Assembly (NCBI GenBank): GCA_964036315.1
Contig: OZ038485.1
Location: 79,664,460-79,728,459 of the forward strand
From: Acanthosepion esculentum
Lineage: Eukaryota > Mollusca > Cephalopoda > Sepiida > Sepiidae
Length of the DNA stretch: 64,000 bases
Direction of reading: 5' to 3'
Positions 33,711-46,496 of this stretch are shown here, one piece after another (positions within the stretch are counted from its first letter, which is position 1; each line of letters begins with the position of its first letter). A program made the position numbers and the translations under genes. The notes beneath the pieces were generated by a model. The model did no database searches, had not been told where the DNA came from, and worked only from the letters and a program-made list of their open reading frames with translations.

Positions 33711-33960
33711 CCCACCGCCGTGACGTAACTTCCCTGTGCCTTCTCTATAAATATTTTCATGGTAATTACTCTGATGAACTTCTATGTTACCAAGACACTA
33801 AGGGCAATACTAGATTAACAGCAACGTACCATAACTTAACGGTTGAAATTGCAAGATGCAACTATGTTCAGTGATAACAGTTTCTTCTCTCACACTTCAG
33901 TCCCCTTATACTTCACTCAATGTTAATCGATATCTTCTGTCTTTTTAATTCCTCTTCTTA
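33711..33960 (+). pseudogene. Additional 3' end of the same LINE family, copy 1
   Basis: SHRRDVTSLCLLYKYFHGNY (starting at about 33709), SDELL and NTRLTATYHNLTVEIARCNY repeat the C-terminal motifs already read at about 33340-33520, so a second 3' tail of the CR1/Jockey-like LINE stands directly behind the first in the same orientation. It is 5' truncated, as LINE insertions usually are. Confidence 0.8.
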
Positions 33961-34399
33961 TATAGTTCTCTCCTCTTAATATTTTTTATCATATTGTCTC
34001 GCGCCCAGTAATCCTTTGTGTATTAGTGGCTTTATTTGGGGTTAAATGTTTAAAAATGTATAGGATTTATTATATTTTTCCTGGTCGGAAAGCAGCGCAC
34101 TTTTTTAAAAAACCACCCCACTGTTTAAAAAGAAATCCACAGTAATTCATAGATATTAAAGTAAAGAAAATGTGACGCGTCATGATTGATCACTTAGTTT
34201 TCAAAGGGACACGTGATATTTTTAATCCTAAATATTGATCTAAATTCCTTATTTGGTCATCTGTCTAATGTCTTCCTTTCTGTTCTTAACTGGGACAAGT
34301 AATGAACCTTTATTTTCCTTTCATCTTATTGGAAGCAAGTTGTACTTGTAGAAACGGGAGTGAGTCGCTTGACAAAACGAACCTTTGTCCACGGATATT

Positions 34400-34481
34400 T
34401 GTGTGTTTGTGTGTCTCTCTCTCTCTCTCAACATTTGACGAGTACTTTAAGATAAGAGAGAGAGAGAAGAGACACACAAAC
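34400..34481. repeat. Short hairpin with (TC)n and (GA)n arms, copy 1
   Basis: gtgtgtttgtgtgtctctctctc and, after 25 bp, gagagagagagaagagacacacaaac are reverse complements apart from small gaps. The stem is about 28 bp. Confidence 0.85.
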
Positions 34482-35477
34482 TGACATTGAGTCGTTATTC
34501 AGCAGGCTTTGGTGAAAGTTGGATGAAGTTAGCATAAAAGGGGCTAACTTGGAATAATATCCTGAGGTGGCTGCTTGAGGTCTTTGTTATCCCGAGAAAG
34601 ATATATCTACGTAGCCCAATTAGTTTAGTATGGTTTACTATTTTAATTAGTCTAAATTATTTATGAATGAGGTTATTGGTCCCGTTTACTTTTTTGTACC
34701 GAATATTTTAAAATTCTAATATCGCCATCCACTTACAGGAAAAAGGTTAATTTCTGCGGCGATATGGTAATGTTTCACTTTGTTTTTACATTTTTTCATA
34801 GTTACATTGTTTTTGTTTTTTTGTTTTGTAATTTTGTTTTGTAATTTTGTTTTGTTTTTCTACCAGTGTACATCTTGAGGTGGATCGCATACTATCGTAT
34901 TAATTTTTGAAAATTTAATCTTTCCAAATGAAGAGGGATTTTTTAAACGTAAATCGAAATAATTTCTCTCCACACTTGAATTGTAAATTAGAATTTCTGT
35001 GAAAACGACTTGGGTGCTTTCGGCCAGTAATTGCGAATGTCAAGATAGTGAAAATCAGATACTTCCTTCAACCAATCTTTGTATATGATGCATATTTTGT
35101 TTGCAAAATAAGTAAATTAGTCCTATTATATTCATTTCCCCCACCTCAGAAGCACCGCTTGGTACAGGAGTATGTTTTTTTTCCATTTAAGCGCGCCTTG
35201 TGTAGTAGTATCCGAGTATATAGTCTTATCAGAACCGCCTAGCTGAAGATTTACAAGCATTTTGTTCATGTTTATTTGAATAAATTTTCTGTTCCCATAT
35301 TGTCTTCTTGACTTGTTAATATTACATTTATTTTTCCAGTATTCTTTTTGGTTTAAAGTCATTTTTCGGTGTCTAATTTGGCGACAGTTAAAATCTTTGC
35401 GATCCTTAAATAACAATTTTGTAGAATTCCTAACGCCACATCCTTCATATGATGTAAGCCTTCTATTAATCGTAACT
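34482..35477. other. No recognised element (also 50316-51298)
   Basis: T-rich DNA; the motif ttttgttttgtaa is tandemly repeated near 34820-34855, with one unit fewer in copy 2. Open frames of 64 and 94 codons on opposite strands overlap and carry no family motif. Confidence 0.45.
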
Positions 35478-35507
35478 CGTAATCCAACATAGACTCTTTA
35501 GAAGGAG

Positions 35508-36148
35508 GACACCACAGCTAAAAGAATGCAAAAAGATGTACACTTATGCTTTATAGATTAGGCAAAAATCCATTTGACAAAAGATACAACACAAGGATCT
35601 GTTTGCATTGTTAGCAAAACTAGACTAATTTAGAAAGGATTTTAGAATGATCCATAATTTAAACTGGAAACTAACCGCTTCCATAAAGATAGAAAAGTAA
35701 TTGAGTAGGTACACAAAAATAGAAAAGGGCGTAAAACAACGATATGACTTCCCTCCAGATTTATTCAATCTCTATAGTGAGGCTACGCTATGAGAGCTGG
35801 AGACCCGTCCAGGATGCATTATTGGTGGGTGCAATCTTAATGTTATAAGATAAATCTGTGTTGATGTCAGACACAGAAAAAACTAAAGAACTTCCTAGAC
35901 AACGTACTTAAGTAAAACGAAAAGAAAAGGAATAGCCATCAACTGTATGAAATCTGAAAATATGATGGTCAGCGAGGGAAAATATCAAGAGGCGAACTAT
36001 GAAATGGAGATATCAGTCAATAAACGAGTACAGAATTGAAGAAAGTGTTTTAAAAGAGAAATAAATATGACACTGAAATCCGAACGCTCACTGGATTAAC
36101 AAAAGATACATTCCAAATAATTAAAGAACAGGAGGCCAAGTCCGATAT
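35508..36148 (+). pseudogene. LINE reverse transcriptase fragment, copy 2
   Basis: Duplicate of 15242-15880 with the same disabling changes, so the element was already dead before the duplication. Near 35579 the copy has two extra bases (gacaaaagat against gacaagat), which shifts the frame at the DKIQH motif relative to copy 1. Confidence 0.82.
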
Positions 36149-36152
36149 TTTC

Positions 36153-36578
36153 ATTCGAGGCAGGTTGCTACAAACTGTCAATGTTGAAATTATTACTCGG
36201 TTTAGATATATCTAAGCTGGTTAAAACAGGAGTTCAAGTTCGAAATGTTCATTCACTTTATGAAAATTGAGGCTGGTTACTACAAAATGTCACTGTCGAA
36301 ATCATGATTCTGTTCATGAATATTAAACCCTTTACAATAGAGGAACAATTTCGAATTTTTTCATTTCCTCAATGAACATCGAGACAGGTTACTAGAAAAT
36401 GCCAATATCGAAATCATGATTGACTTTACGAATATTTATAACGGATACTTTGAGAATTCAGTTTTCCAGACATGATGCACTGCATGAACATCTAGGCTTG
36501 TGATAACGAGACATTACTTTCGAAATTATCATTGATTGTAATAATACGCACTCTTGTGACTACAATAGTTAATGAAAC
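36153..36578. repeat. Degenerate minisatellite of about 113 bp, copy 2
   Basis: Duplicate of 15885-16310 with the same four units and only single-base differences; no change in unit number. Confidence 0.75.
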
Positions 36579-37368
36579 TATAAGAATTGGATATTAGGCG
36601 CTTTCTTAATATTTTATTTTTAGTACTTTTCAATCTAGAATTTAAAAAACATTGTTTCTGAAAGTAAATCCTTTAGAAAAAAAATATGTGTAAGCATACA
36701 GAAGGTGATCTGTATCATCATTATTTTAACCTAAAAAAATAGTTTTCTTTTGGGTTTCATTCGCAATCATTTCTTTTTTATATGTTTTGGTCTCGGTCAG
36801 AAAGCCCAGGCTGGCTGGGTTCGACGAGCTTGAATCCTGTCCGAAAGATGTGAAATCGTGATTGTCGTAGAAGAAATAAAATATGTCGGATAAGAATTTG
36901 GCAGCCGAAATGCAAATATATTGGCAAGTGTTTCTTGTTTCCATACAGTGGGAATTCTTCAATATGAGCTAAGAAGAGCGGGTAAATATAGCTTTCATAT
37001 GCCTAAATTTAAATTTTAGAAAATCCCTTTATCTATAAATTATCCTCCCGTCTTTATTCGGAGATTGTCCCATTTGGTTGCATGTAGATGATTCCACGAG
37101 AAATGATGGACGCCATGAATAAGGAACCGGTAACAAAATAAAAGACATCATCGAAAGACTGTATTGCATCGAACAAAGAATATTAATTATAAAATCCATA
37201 ATCATTACAACATTTTAGAGAGAGAGAGTATATTTATTTCCGAAAAGTAGATACAGTGATTATTTTTTTAAATTCTTTCTCTTTGTATTTGAAGTCTAGG
37301 ACAAATGAACTTGATGACTACGCATTGACAAAAATACATCATTGTATATTAACAGGGACACTTCAATA

Positions 37369-37628
37369 TTGCATAATGGTTAACAAGCTTTTTTCGGTAA
37401 GTCATTGACGACTGAATAGGGAGTTCAATCTTTACTCGATGCAACCGTACTTCCGACTCCGCGCCACATCTAAGCTACACTTAGAAAACCAGTATATTTT
37501 GAGCAATTCGACCTGGTGTAATGGTTAGCAAGCTCGTCGCGTTAAATCAATTACGACTGAATAATGAGTTCAATCTTCACTGGGTAAGCCTTGTGCCACA
37601 TTTGAAATTACGCTTAGAAAATCACCAC
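37369..37628 (+). mobile_element. Two tandem tRNA-derived SINEs, copy 2
   Basis: Duplicate of 17101-17360; differs at a few single bases (for example gcgttaaatc for gcgctaaatc) with both boxes of the second unit unchanged. Confidence 0.85.
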
Positions 37629-37662
37629 CATTGTATGATGATTGTTCTTCCTCATAGTTATC

Positions 37663-37873
37663 AATTTAGTGGCAGCAAACCGACGTCACACGGATAGAGA
37701 ATGAGTTCAGCAGATATACAAAAATACAAAGGCGTGTAAGGCAAGGACGTGTCTTCTCGCCGGACTTATTCAACCTATACAGCAAAGCAATTCTGAGAAA
37801 TCAGGACGGTGTGACACTGAAATCCTAAGGCATATTGAGACATCCAAAGCTGCATTCCAAAAGCCGACGGAAG
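37663..37873 (+). pseudogene. LINE reverse transcriptase palm fragment, copy 2
   Basis: Duplicate of 17395-17605 with the same internal deletion; the sequence over the palm motif is identical by eye. Confidence 0.8.
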
Positions 37874-38179
37874 AACGAACAACCCTGTGTCTGGCCAATG
37901 AGCGCATCAACTGCAACGACCCGAAACGAACTACTTTTCACGATAATTTCGGCATCGACATAGACAAGATCCATCTTCGCATTCAGTATACTGAATAGAG
38001 AAGAAAGGAACACTGACGTCACAAAAGAAGTGAGTCTCCTGTATCACTGACACATCTACGCTGAAGGAAAGAATAACGTGAATTAAGTTGGCAGATTTAC
38101 TCCGATCTCTGAAGCATTCAAGCATGACAACTAGGTTGCCATTTTCTAGCGCCTAGTCACAGACTGGGAGAAAATCTGA

Positions 38180-38455
38180 GTGAAGACACCGACGGATTGT
38201 CCTAGAATACCAGTACCCATGTCGGACGCAACTCGTCCATACATAACAATCCAGTTGAGATCTACAGGGAAAGTAAGTTTTATCGTCCTATATAAAGATG
38301 GGTGGAGTAACACAGGGGCCCTCCTCGAACAGTTCTTTGGTACTTATTTAAACACAGGAGACTCTACTTGTGTCATCCTGAGCATGGAATTTAGAAGTAT
38401 TGCAGGAGTATCGGGAAAGATCCTGGGATTCTCCGTCAAGAGAGCCTTCACGTGA
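38180..38455 (+). CDS. Unrecognised 91-codon open frame, copy 2
   Basis: Duplicate of 17900-18175; the frame is open over the same length. Two or three base differences, one of which changes an amino acid. The young age of the duplication means an unbroken frame here is weak evidence for selection. Confidence 0.2.
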   Translation: MKTPTDCPRIPVPMSDATRPYITIQLRSTGKVSFIVLYKDGWSNTGALLEQFFGTYLNTGDSTCVILSMEFRSIAGVSGKILGFSVKRAFT

Positions 38456-39289
38456 ATGGACAGGTCCCTGTCGAGTAAAAATCTGTCCATGTTGCAGGTC
38501 GCTTTCTCCTTAGGGGAGGCCTCCTTCTAGAATGAGCTGGAGGAGGCAAATGGCATAACCATAGTTGGGGAAGAATGGATTTTCTAGCTGTAGAATGGCT
38601 AGCGAAGTAGTAGTAGATTTTGTCCTGAAATGACCTATGTCCTTTTCTGTCCTGCTTCGGTCAGACTTTCTGTTCTCTATCTTCGTTCTCTTATCACCCT
38701 CCAGTTGTTTCTTTCTCCTTTTTTAAAGAGGAAGGAAGACGTGAATTCATCTACTCAACCTCCAAAGCAAGCTGCGGTATCTTGAACTCAGTTTTCGCCG
38801 AAATCTTCCGAGAGCAAAGCTCTCTATCGATTCTTATCGTCATCTTGCGTTGATGCCCAAAGAATTCTACAAAATACTTTACCCTTACACATTTATAGGC
38901 AAAACACAGAAATGCTGGGATTTCTTTCTAGCCACTAAGATAGGCCACATCTCGATCTCATTCGACTCAGTTTGTTCTTCATTGTCTTGAAGCCAGAACG
39001 TTGTATTTCTCTTTTGTGGTTTAACACCATACTTAGTTTGTGAACTTTCTGCCATATTACTGTTGCATTGCCTTATTACTGTTGCTTTGCCTTACATTAA
39101 TGGTTTTGTTGCTTAATATTATTTTTACTCTGTTTTTTTTTCTTTCTTTTCATTCCCTTGTTGTTCATTATTGCAAACTTTGTCAATTCTGTTTTAGGGA
39201 TTTTCTGTCAATTACATGTAACTATGACCAATTACTCCACAGGTTACGAGCCCAGAAAAATACGACCTTGTTTGTATGACTACCCTGTC

Positions 39290-40020
39290 TTTACTTTTTC
39301 AAAATGCTCAAAACCAGTAATATTTTATTTTAATCTAACGCTTCCCTATAAGAGTCCGAGGTACTTAAGTTTTATTAAGGCCAAACCCCAAAATTTCTAA
39401 ACACTTCTTCAAACAAAGGCAACAGATTTTACTTTATTTAATATGGTCAATGAACAAAATGCTTTATTTTATTGAACGTCTCACAATGACAAAAATATTT
39501 CTGTGTTTAATATGGCCAAAGCCAAACATTGCATATTAACTGAACGCTCCTCTACTACAATGGTCACATATTTACTTTATTTAATAAGAACAATGTAATT
39601 CTTTTTATTCTAACTGAAAGCTCATCTACAACAACCACAACAGATATTTGATTTACTTATGCCAATTACTTTTTCATTTTAATTCAATGTATTTCTAAGT
39701 CATTAGCCACTAATTTGTACTGGTTTTAACACTTCTAAAGTCAACAATATTTCATTTTGATAGAACGCTACTTTACATCACGAAACATAGATAATTTTAA
39801 TATTTAATTTTCATTAAATACTCATTAATGACAACGGCTAGAGATTCTTTCTTAATATGGCCAAAGGCAAATATATTTAATTTTAACTGAACGCAACCTA
39901 TAATCAATGGCCCGAAATATTTAATTATCTTTAATATAGCAAAATTCTTATGCACTTTGTGATGCCTTGTAGATAACGTTGACACATTTTTATGTCTGAT
40001 GGTAGTGGGTTGCATGTTAT
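39290..40020. repeat. Degenerate minisatellite of 70-78 bp, copy 2
   Basis: Duplicate of 19010-19740, essentially identical and with the same number of units, unlike the 128-bp satellite. Confidence 0.7.
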
Positions 40021-41597
40021 TCTCTGTGCGAGAGATTAGTAGTAATAAATCGCACAGAGAATGGTTTAAAGTCTTCTACATATCTCAAGACAATCTTCAC
40101 TGGACAAGACCTCAATTTCAATGAGTTCAGTCAAGCCTGACAAATAGCTGCAGCAGTACGCATAAGTAGTCAGGTTAAGTTTAATGCTCGAAGTTCGCCA
40201 CGCAAATTTGTTGCACGGAACAAGAGCCTAGTTGATGAAAACGCTGGTTCGTGAAATTCATTGTCTAAGCAGTGTGTACTTGGAGTTAGTATAAAATATC
40301 CTGAAACAATTATCATACAATTATAGTATTTAACTTTGTAAATAACAAGCAAAACACAATTTTTGATACAGTCGGAAAAACTGATATTTAATATATCGGA
40401 TATTATTTCAAGTTGAGTTTTTATTTTGAACAATATTTTCTATGCATGATGCCAGTAAGATGTCCGTGATGGCAGTAAAATAGCCTTAAATTGTAATCAT
40501 TTCTCTATGAATTGACTTAAAAAACATGATGCTAATAGAATTGTAGTTGACGTTTTACATATTCTTGTCAAATCACCTTGAATTTAAAAAGAAATTATTA
40601 CGTTCACCAGACAAATTATTCTCTTATATCATTGAAGCAGGCGTTTAATTTAGGAGAATGCTTATCTCCTCTTTCTTTCTTTCTTTCTTTCTTTCTCTGA
40701 GACTAAACAATGATATATATCCTCCCTCTTTCATCAGACGAATTCTTTTGTCTTCTGTTGTTTTCTTGTTAAAGCATTTCGGACGCTGTATACACTGACC
40801 TTCATCATGTGGTTGCTTAATCTTTTACAAAATAAAAGTTTTTCAGCTGGGACAAGCTACTTCCTAAATAGTCACTTTATATTAAGTATGTCTGGCCGTT
40901 TTTACACCTTAAATCTAACGTTTCTCATCATCGACGTTAAATCTAACATTTCTCATCATTGGTGTCTATGATTAGCAGGCTAGTCACATGACTGGATATA
41001 TGTTCACGTTTCTTTAACCGTCTGCATTTACAACATAACCTAGTGTCACTTACGAGCAATTTAAGAAGAATACATTCGTCAGAAACAAATGGAAAGGTAC
41101 ATAATACACAATTAAATAGTATGATACATTGTCTAGCAAGAACAGAAAAATAATAATATATTACAAGAAAGAACTGAATAAGGACATTGGTTCGAAATAT
41201 GAAATACCCTTCGGCAAACGACATGATAGGTAAAAGACAAAAATGTCTGGCTATAAAAATCAGGACACGGACACGAGTTCAAATAAATCAATGTATTAAA
41301 CAAAAAAATGTTTATTTATATATTCTAGTATTTGTGTAGCTGTGATGTATGTTGGAGGGAACTCCCGTGTGGCAACGAGACAATATGCCGGCTCTAGATT
41401 ACAGAGAGCGGAGCTCTTGTAGCAAAAACGGAATTTACGAAAAGAGGTTGTGTCCACAAAATGTAACCAGAATGCTACAAAATGGCGAACGGGTACGTAC
41501 ATGGGGAGAATGAAACTAAGGAGCTTTACCCTCGAAAATTTAATGGTTTTCCTATTGGAAGTACCCGACGTATCATAATACTTATTGAAATTGGGCA

Positions 41598-41728
41598 GTT
41601 TCACGTGGTGTAATTGTTAGTAAGCTTGTCACGCTAGAACAGTTACGACTGATTATAATTTTAATCCACACTTGGTACGTCATACGTTCGGCATTTTGCC
41701 ACAGCTAAACTACCTTTAGAAAACCAAC
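41598..41728 (+). mobile_element. Degenerate SINE, copy 2
   Basis: Duplicate of 21310-21440, with the same mutated B box. Confidence 0.75.
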
Positions 41729-42463
41729 ATAACATATAATGAAAGATATTGCTAGTCCCATGACTATAATATACCCATAGATATACCCTTACTGCATCGT
41801 TAAATATTTGAGTAGATCATTATTTAAAGAAGAGCGTAAAAATGAACAGATTTAAAATTGACAAGTTATTTTTTTATTTCACTGAAACAGACGTTAAACA
41901 TACGAGAACGGTATCACCTCCTTTTCTTTCTTTCATTCTTTCTTGCTTGCTTTCACTGAAATGAAATAGAGTTTCTGATATATATTATCCATCATTTCTC
42001 GTGATCAAAACGAATAGTCTATTATGTATTACATATTGGCACGGCGTAACGGTCGTACGAACTAAATAAAGAAGAGATAAAAAGAATTATAATAAAACTA
42101 GAAACACCCATGAAAATTTAACAGTTCTCCTATTTTCATATTTAATTATGCTTAATTCTTAAGTTGATGAATGAATAATCTCGTGGTGAGTTCTTTAACA
42201 ATAGAATATCCGTAGAAATTCCGCTATCACACTGATAAATAGTTGAGCTTAACATCTTTCAAAAGATATTGCTATAACAATCATAATTATGATTGCTAGT
42301 CGTTCTTTTAAGAAGTGGGCAGAAATTAAAAGAATTCAAATTGACAACTGTTTCCACTTCATTTAAACAAATGTTAATCACATTTTCTTCTCTTGTTTCT
42401 GCCATTCATTTTCTCTCTGAAACCAAGTAGAGTTGCGGATATGTCTTTTTGTTTCTCCGCACA
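41729..42463. repeat. Diverged ancestors of the 128-bp satellite unit, copy 2
   Basis: Duplicate of 21441-22175, nearly identical, leading into the short satellite array at 42464. Confidence 0.7.
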
Positions 42464-43140
42464 ATCAAAATGGAATAGTTCATTATTTATGAGGTATTGA
42501 CAAAATACGTTAAAATTTCTATCTTCCCTTCTTTCATAGTTTCTTTTTTCTCACTGAAGTCAAGTAGTGTCTTTTCCCCGGTTTCCACGTGATCAAAATG
42601 GACTAGTCCATTATTTATGAGGTATTGACAAAATACGTTAAAATCTCTATCTTCCCTTCTTTCATAGTTTCTTTTTTCTCACTGAAGTCAAGTAGTATCT
42701 TTTCCCCGGTTTCCACGCGATCAAAATGGAATAGTCCATTATTTATGAGGTATTGACAAAATACGTTAAAATTTCTATCTTCCCTTCTTTCATCGTTTCT
42801 TTTTTCTCACTGAAGTCAAGCAGTGTCTTTTCCCCGATTTCAACGCGATCAAAATGGACTAGTTCATTATTTATGAGGTATTGACAAAATACGTTAAAAT
42901 TTCTATCTTCCCTTCTTTCATAGTTTCTTTTTTCTCACTGATGTCAAGTAGTATCTTTTCCTCGGTTTCCACGCGATCAAAATGGAATAGTCCATTATTT
43001 ATGAGGTATTGACAAAATACGTTAAAATTTCTATCTTCCCTTCTTTCATAGTTTCTTTTTTCTCACTGAAGACAAGCAGTGTCTTTTCCCCGATTTCAAC
43101 GCGATCAAAATGGAATAGTCCATTATTTATGTGATATTGG
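42464..43140. repeat. 128-bp satellite, 5 periods, copy 2
   Basis: The marker gatcaaaatgg runs from 42464 to 43103, 639 bp or five periods. The same two unit types are present, and both edges match those of the copy 1 array, so the arrays are allelic-like counterparts that differ by about 37 units. Confidence 0.97.
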
Positions 43141-43448
43141 CAGGGCGTAACGTTCGTGAAAACTAAGTAACGCTCTACCAAAGGAAGGGATATTCAGTTA
43201 TTACATGACGGCTGGCAGAAGGAGAAGTAAAAGAAATGCCCGACATGCCAAGTGATGAAGACATTGCAAGATAAATTGTAAGAATGTGAATCAGGGTAGC
43301 AAAAATTGTAACAACAATTTCGCTAATCGCAAGCACTGTATCGAAGATGGACATTCTGAAGACTCCTTTTCGCAGTTTAGTCCAACGCTCACAACTATTT
43401 TGACAACTGTGAATAAAATTGTGAGAAAATGAATGCTCAATTTCTCAA

Positions 43449-43726
43449 GCCGTACCGGGAGGTAAAGTGGAGTAATGAATAGCAGTGCGGATTGAGGAAT
43501 AGGAGAGCCGAGTTCGAATCTATTACATTCACTTACGTGCTAATACACTTGGGAGAAGTTATGAATCCCCTTCCTCTCTTTTCAGCTATGGGTAAATAGC
43601 AGAACAGACCTGGTTCTATAGCTTTGGATGGCAGCTGCTCTACCGCAGAAAGAAATAGCAACCGACCGAAGGAAAAAAAATGCCTCGTCAGTGATGTAAC
43701 GAAAGATATATGGTCGCCTATGGGTG
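43449..43726 (+). mobile_element. Second SINE family (B), copy 2
   Basis: Duplicate of 27893-28172 with a few substitutions; head and B box unchanged. Confidence 0.82.
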
Positions 43727-44218
43727 TATGTTACAACAGTAAACAACTCACTTTATATATTCGTGTTTATATTCCTTAAAGCTCCATTTAATAAAGAACA
43801 ACCATTTATATTTTTTATTCAAGCACAATGAATAGCTGAAGTCTGTCTGAAATTTGCAATACAGATTTTGAAATGTAAATTAAAGACATTAAATTGATAC
43901 GCCAGATCCTTTTATTCACAAAAAGACGTTTTATTTATTACCATGTAAATTGTATAATATGACAAAAACAACTTTCTTTTCGGTGTGAACTCCATTGCAA
44001 AAAGGAATACAGACGTAATCTAAGTAGCTTCAAGCATGAAACCATGCATAAACATGCTACGACTGAGGCATAAAGTTGAGAAAAATGAAGACCTAACAAC
44101 AGAGATATTATTTCTGTTAACTCAAGCGAAAGCATAACTGATATTTTGCTTGAAAAGTTGTCAGTTAAAGGCGGAAAGAGAGGTAAGAGAAAATAGCAGT
44201 GTGAGTGTAACAAAGCGG

Positions 44219-44222
<4 letters not shown>

Positions 44223-44282
<60 letters not shown>
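44223..44282. repeat. (TA)n microsatellite, copy 2
   Basis: Pure TA run of about 60 bp at the site equivalent to 28669-28714. Confidence 0.98.
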
Positions 44283-44287
<5 letters not shown>

Positions 44288-44420
44288 TTTCCAAGCGTAG
44301 CTTAGATGTGACACAAGACCGAAAGGATGGAGCTCCCAGTGAGGATCGATCTCACTACTCAGTCGTACGTGTTCTAGCAAGACAAGCTTGCAAACAATTA
44401 CGCCACATCGAGGTGCCCAA
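44283..44420 (-). mobile_element. Well-preserved tRNA-derived SINE, minus strand, copy 2
   Basis: Duplicate of 28715-28852 with one obvious substitution (ttctagcaag for ttccagcaag); both pol III boxes intact. Confidence 0.9.
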
Positions 44421-45053
<633 letters not shown>

Positions 45054-45077
45054 AATGCGTTACCTCTTCGTCATCGA

Positions 45078-45150
45078 GGCTCGATGGTGCAGTTGGTATG
45101 ACGTTTGCCTCATATCGTAACTGTCCGGGTTTTAATTCTCGGTAGTGGAT
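45078..45150 (+). tRNA. tRNA-like sequence, probably pseudogene or SINE head, copy 2
   Basis: Duplicate of 29249-29322 with aggctcgatgg for aggcttgatgg, otherwise the same; the T loop carries the same deviation. Confidence 0.5.
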
Positions 45151-45307
45151 GCTCATTGCTGGTGAGTCCCAAATATAGGACGAAACGGCAATCCAGTGCT
45201 TTCCGGAGCCTGGAAAACAATAAACATACTCTCAGGAAGAAAATCAAAGCCTTTCATAATGTTCAAAGGCGCTTCCGCTGAAAAACGTAAAGCTAACCTT
45301 TTTGACC

Positions 45308-46023
45308 TCTTTAAGATACTCATGGGAGAAGCATCGTAATCATTCGTCTTCCACTCCCAATACATCAAATACCCAATACACTGGGCATAATCTCCATTCA
45401 ATTTACGCTCGATGAACTCGAAACAACACTCACACATATTGCCAACAACAAATCTCCAGGTCTTGACAATATACCTTCATTGTGGAAATATCTAATATTT
45501 CATTACCTCCTCCTTGAATTTTGAACCACACATTCATACACCATTAGCTGAAGAGCGGAATAGTCCCTGTTCCAAAAAAAGGTGGTCGGTCAAGTGCGAC
45601 AAACTATAGGGGTATAGCAACCATGCCAAATGCAGCAAAGGTTTACAATAACTTTCTGATAAATAGGATAGTCCCTAACATCGATCCATTCCTCCGAAAG
45701 AGACAGAATGGGTTTAGAAGAGGCAGGTCAGCAACTGATCAAATCCTCTCAATCGCCGCGTACTGGAAGAGATGAAAAAAGATGTCACACTCTGTTTTGT
45801 TGACTTTCGCAAGGCGTTTAATTCTATCAACATAAATATTATGGTCAAAATCCTCCAACTCTGTGGTATTCCCTCTAGTATTGTTGAAGCATTTAGAACT
45901 CTGTACAGAATCACCACTGCCACCGTTGTATCGCCTGATGGCAAGACTTTTTGAAGTTAAAGCAGGAGTTCTACAAGGCGAAATACTTGCTCCTTTTCTG
46001 TTTATATTTGTTTTGGGCATTAT
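45308..46023 (+). pseudogene. Second LINE family reverse transcriptase fragment, copy 2
   Basis: Duplicate of 29480-30195 with identical breaks. Downstream, about 30 bp present in copy 1 (after agaaatat at about 30248) are absent here near 46078. Confidence 0.88.
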
Positions 46024-46496
46024 CTGTGCATCTTGAAAGACGACTGGATAGAACATATACAAATCTGCTTAGAAATATGCTTAACACAATTTAGGAAAAT
46101 TGAAACCAAACTCCCTTAAGCTCAAACCAAAGCGATTGCAGTTTGCCAGTCACTACCACCAATCGGACGGGATGGTCGTTCCATCCTTACTTTGATGGCA
46201 TCCTTCTAGAGGTGTCTTCTCACGAAAGTTAACTTTCACAGACACAAATGGCTCCAGACATTGGGGATCTGAGTATGTCAAGGCAGGACCGAGCAGTGTT
46301 AATGGTATTCCGACCAGCCACAACGTGGTCGAAGGATAATGATGATGACGAAGTTACCTTATCTCATTGCATGGTTACGAACTGTAAACGATTTTCATTT
46401 TTTTAATACGCCTCTCCTCCGTTGAATGCATCAGATAGTCAAAACACATATTTAACAAAAATTAAATTTAAAATTTTAGCGTCACCCCGCTTTCAT

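Larger units (their letters stand above)
15217..35477 (+). repeat. Tandem segmental duplication, copy 1 (20.26 kb)
   Basis: Sequence from tccaacatagactctttag at 15217 reappears at 35483 and stays collinear to the end of both copies, in the same orientation. Copy 1 ends at taatcgtaact (35477). Comparing 18001-19020 with 38281-39300 by eye gives about 8 substitutions; 19021-20340 with its partner gives about 1. Overall identity is therefore about 99% or more outside tandem repeats. Five bases, cgtaa, lie between copies. Confidence 0.97.

Noticed and set aside
35132..35416. A 94-codon minus-strand frame (and 50953-51237) as a gene
   Set aside because: Identical in both duplicates, but this is expected from the recent duplication. 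It is Lys/Asn/Arg-rich as usual for AT-rich noncoding DNA, and overlaps an open frame on the other strand; no motif.
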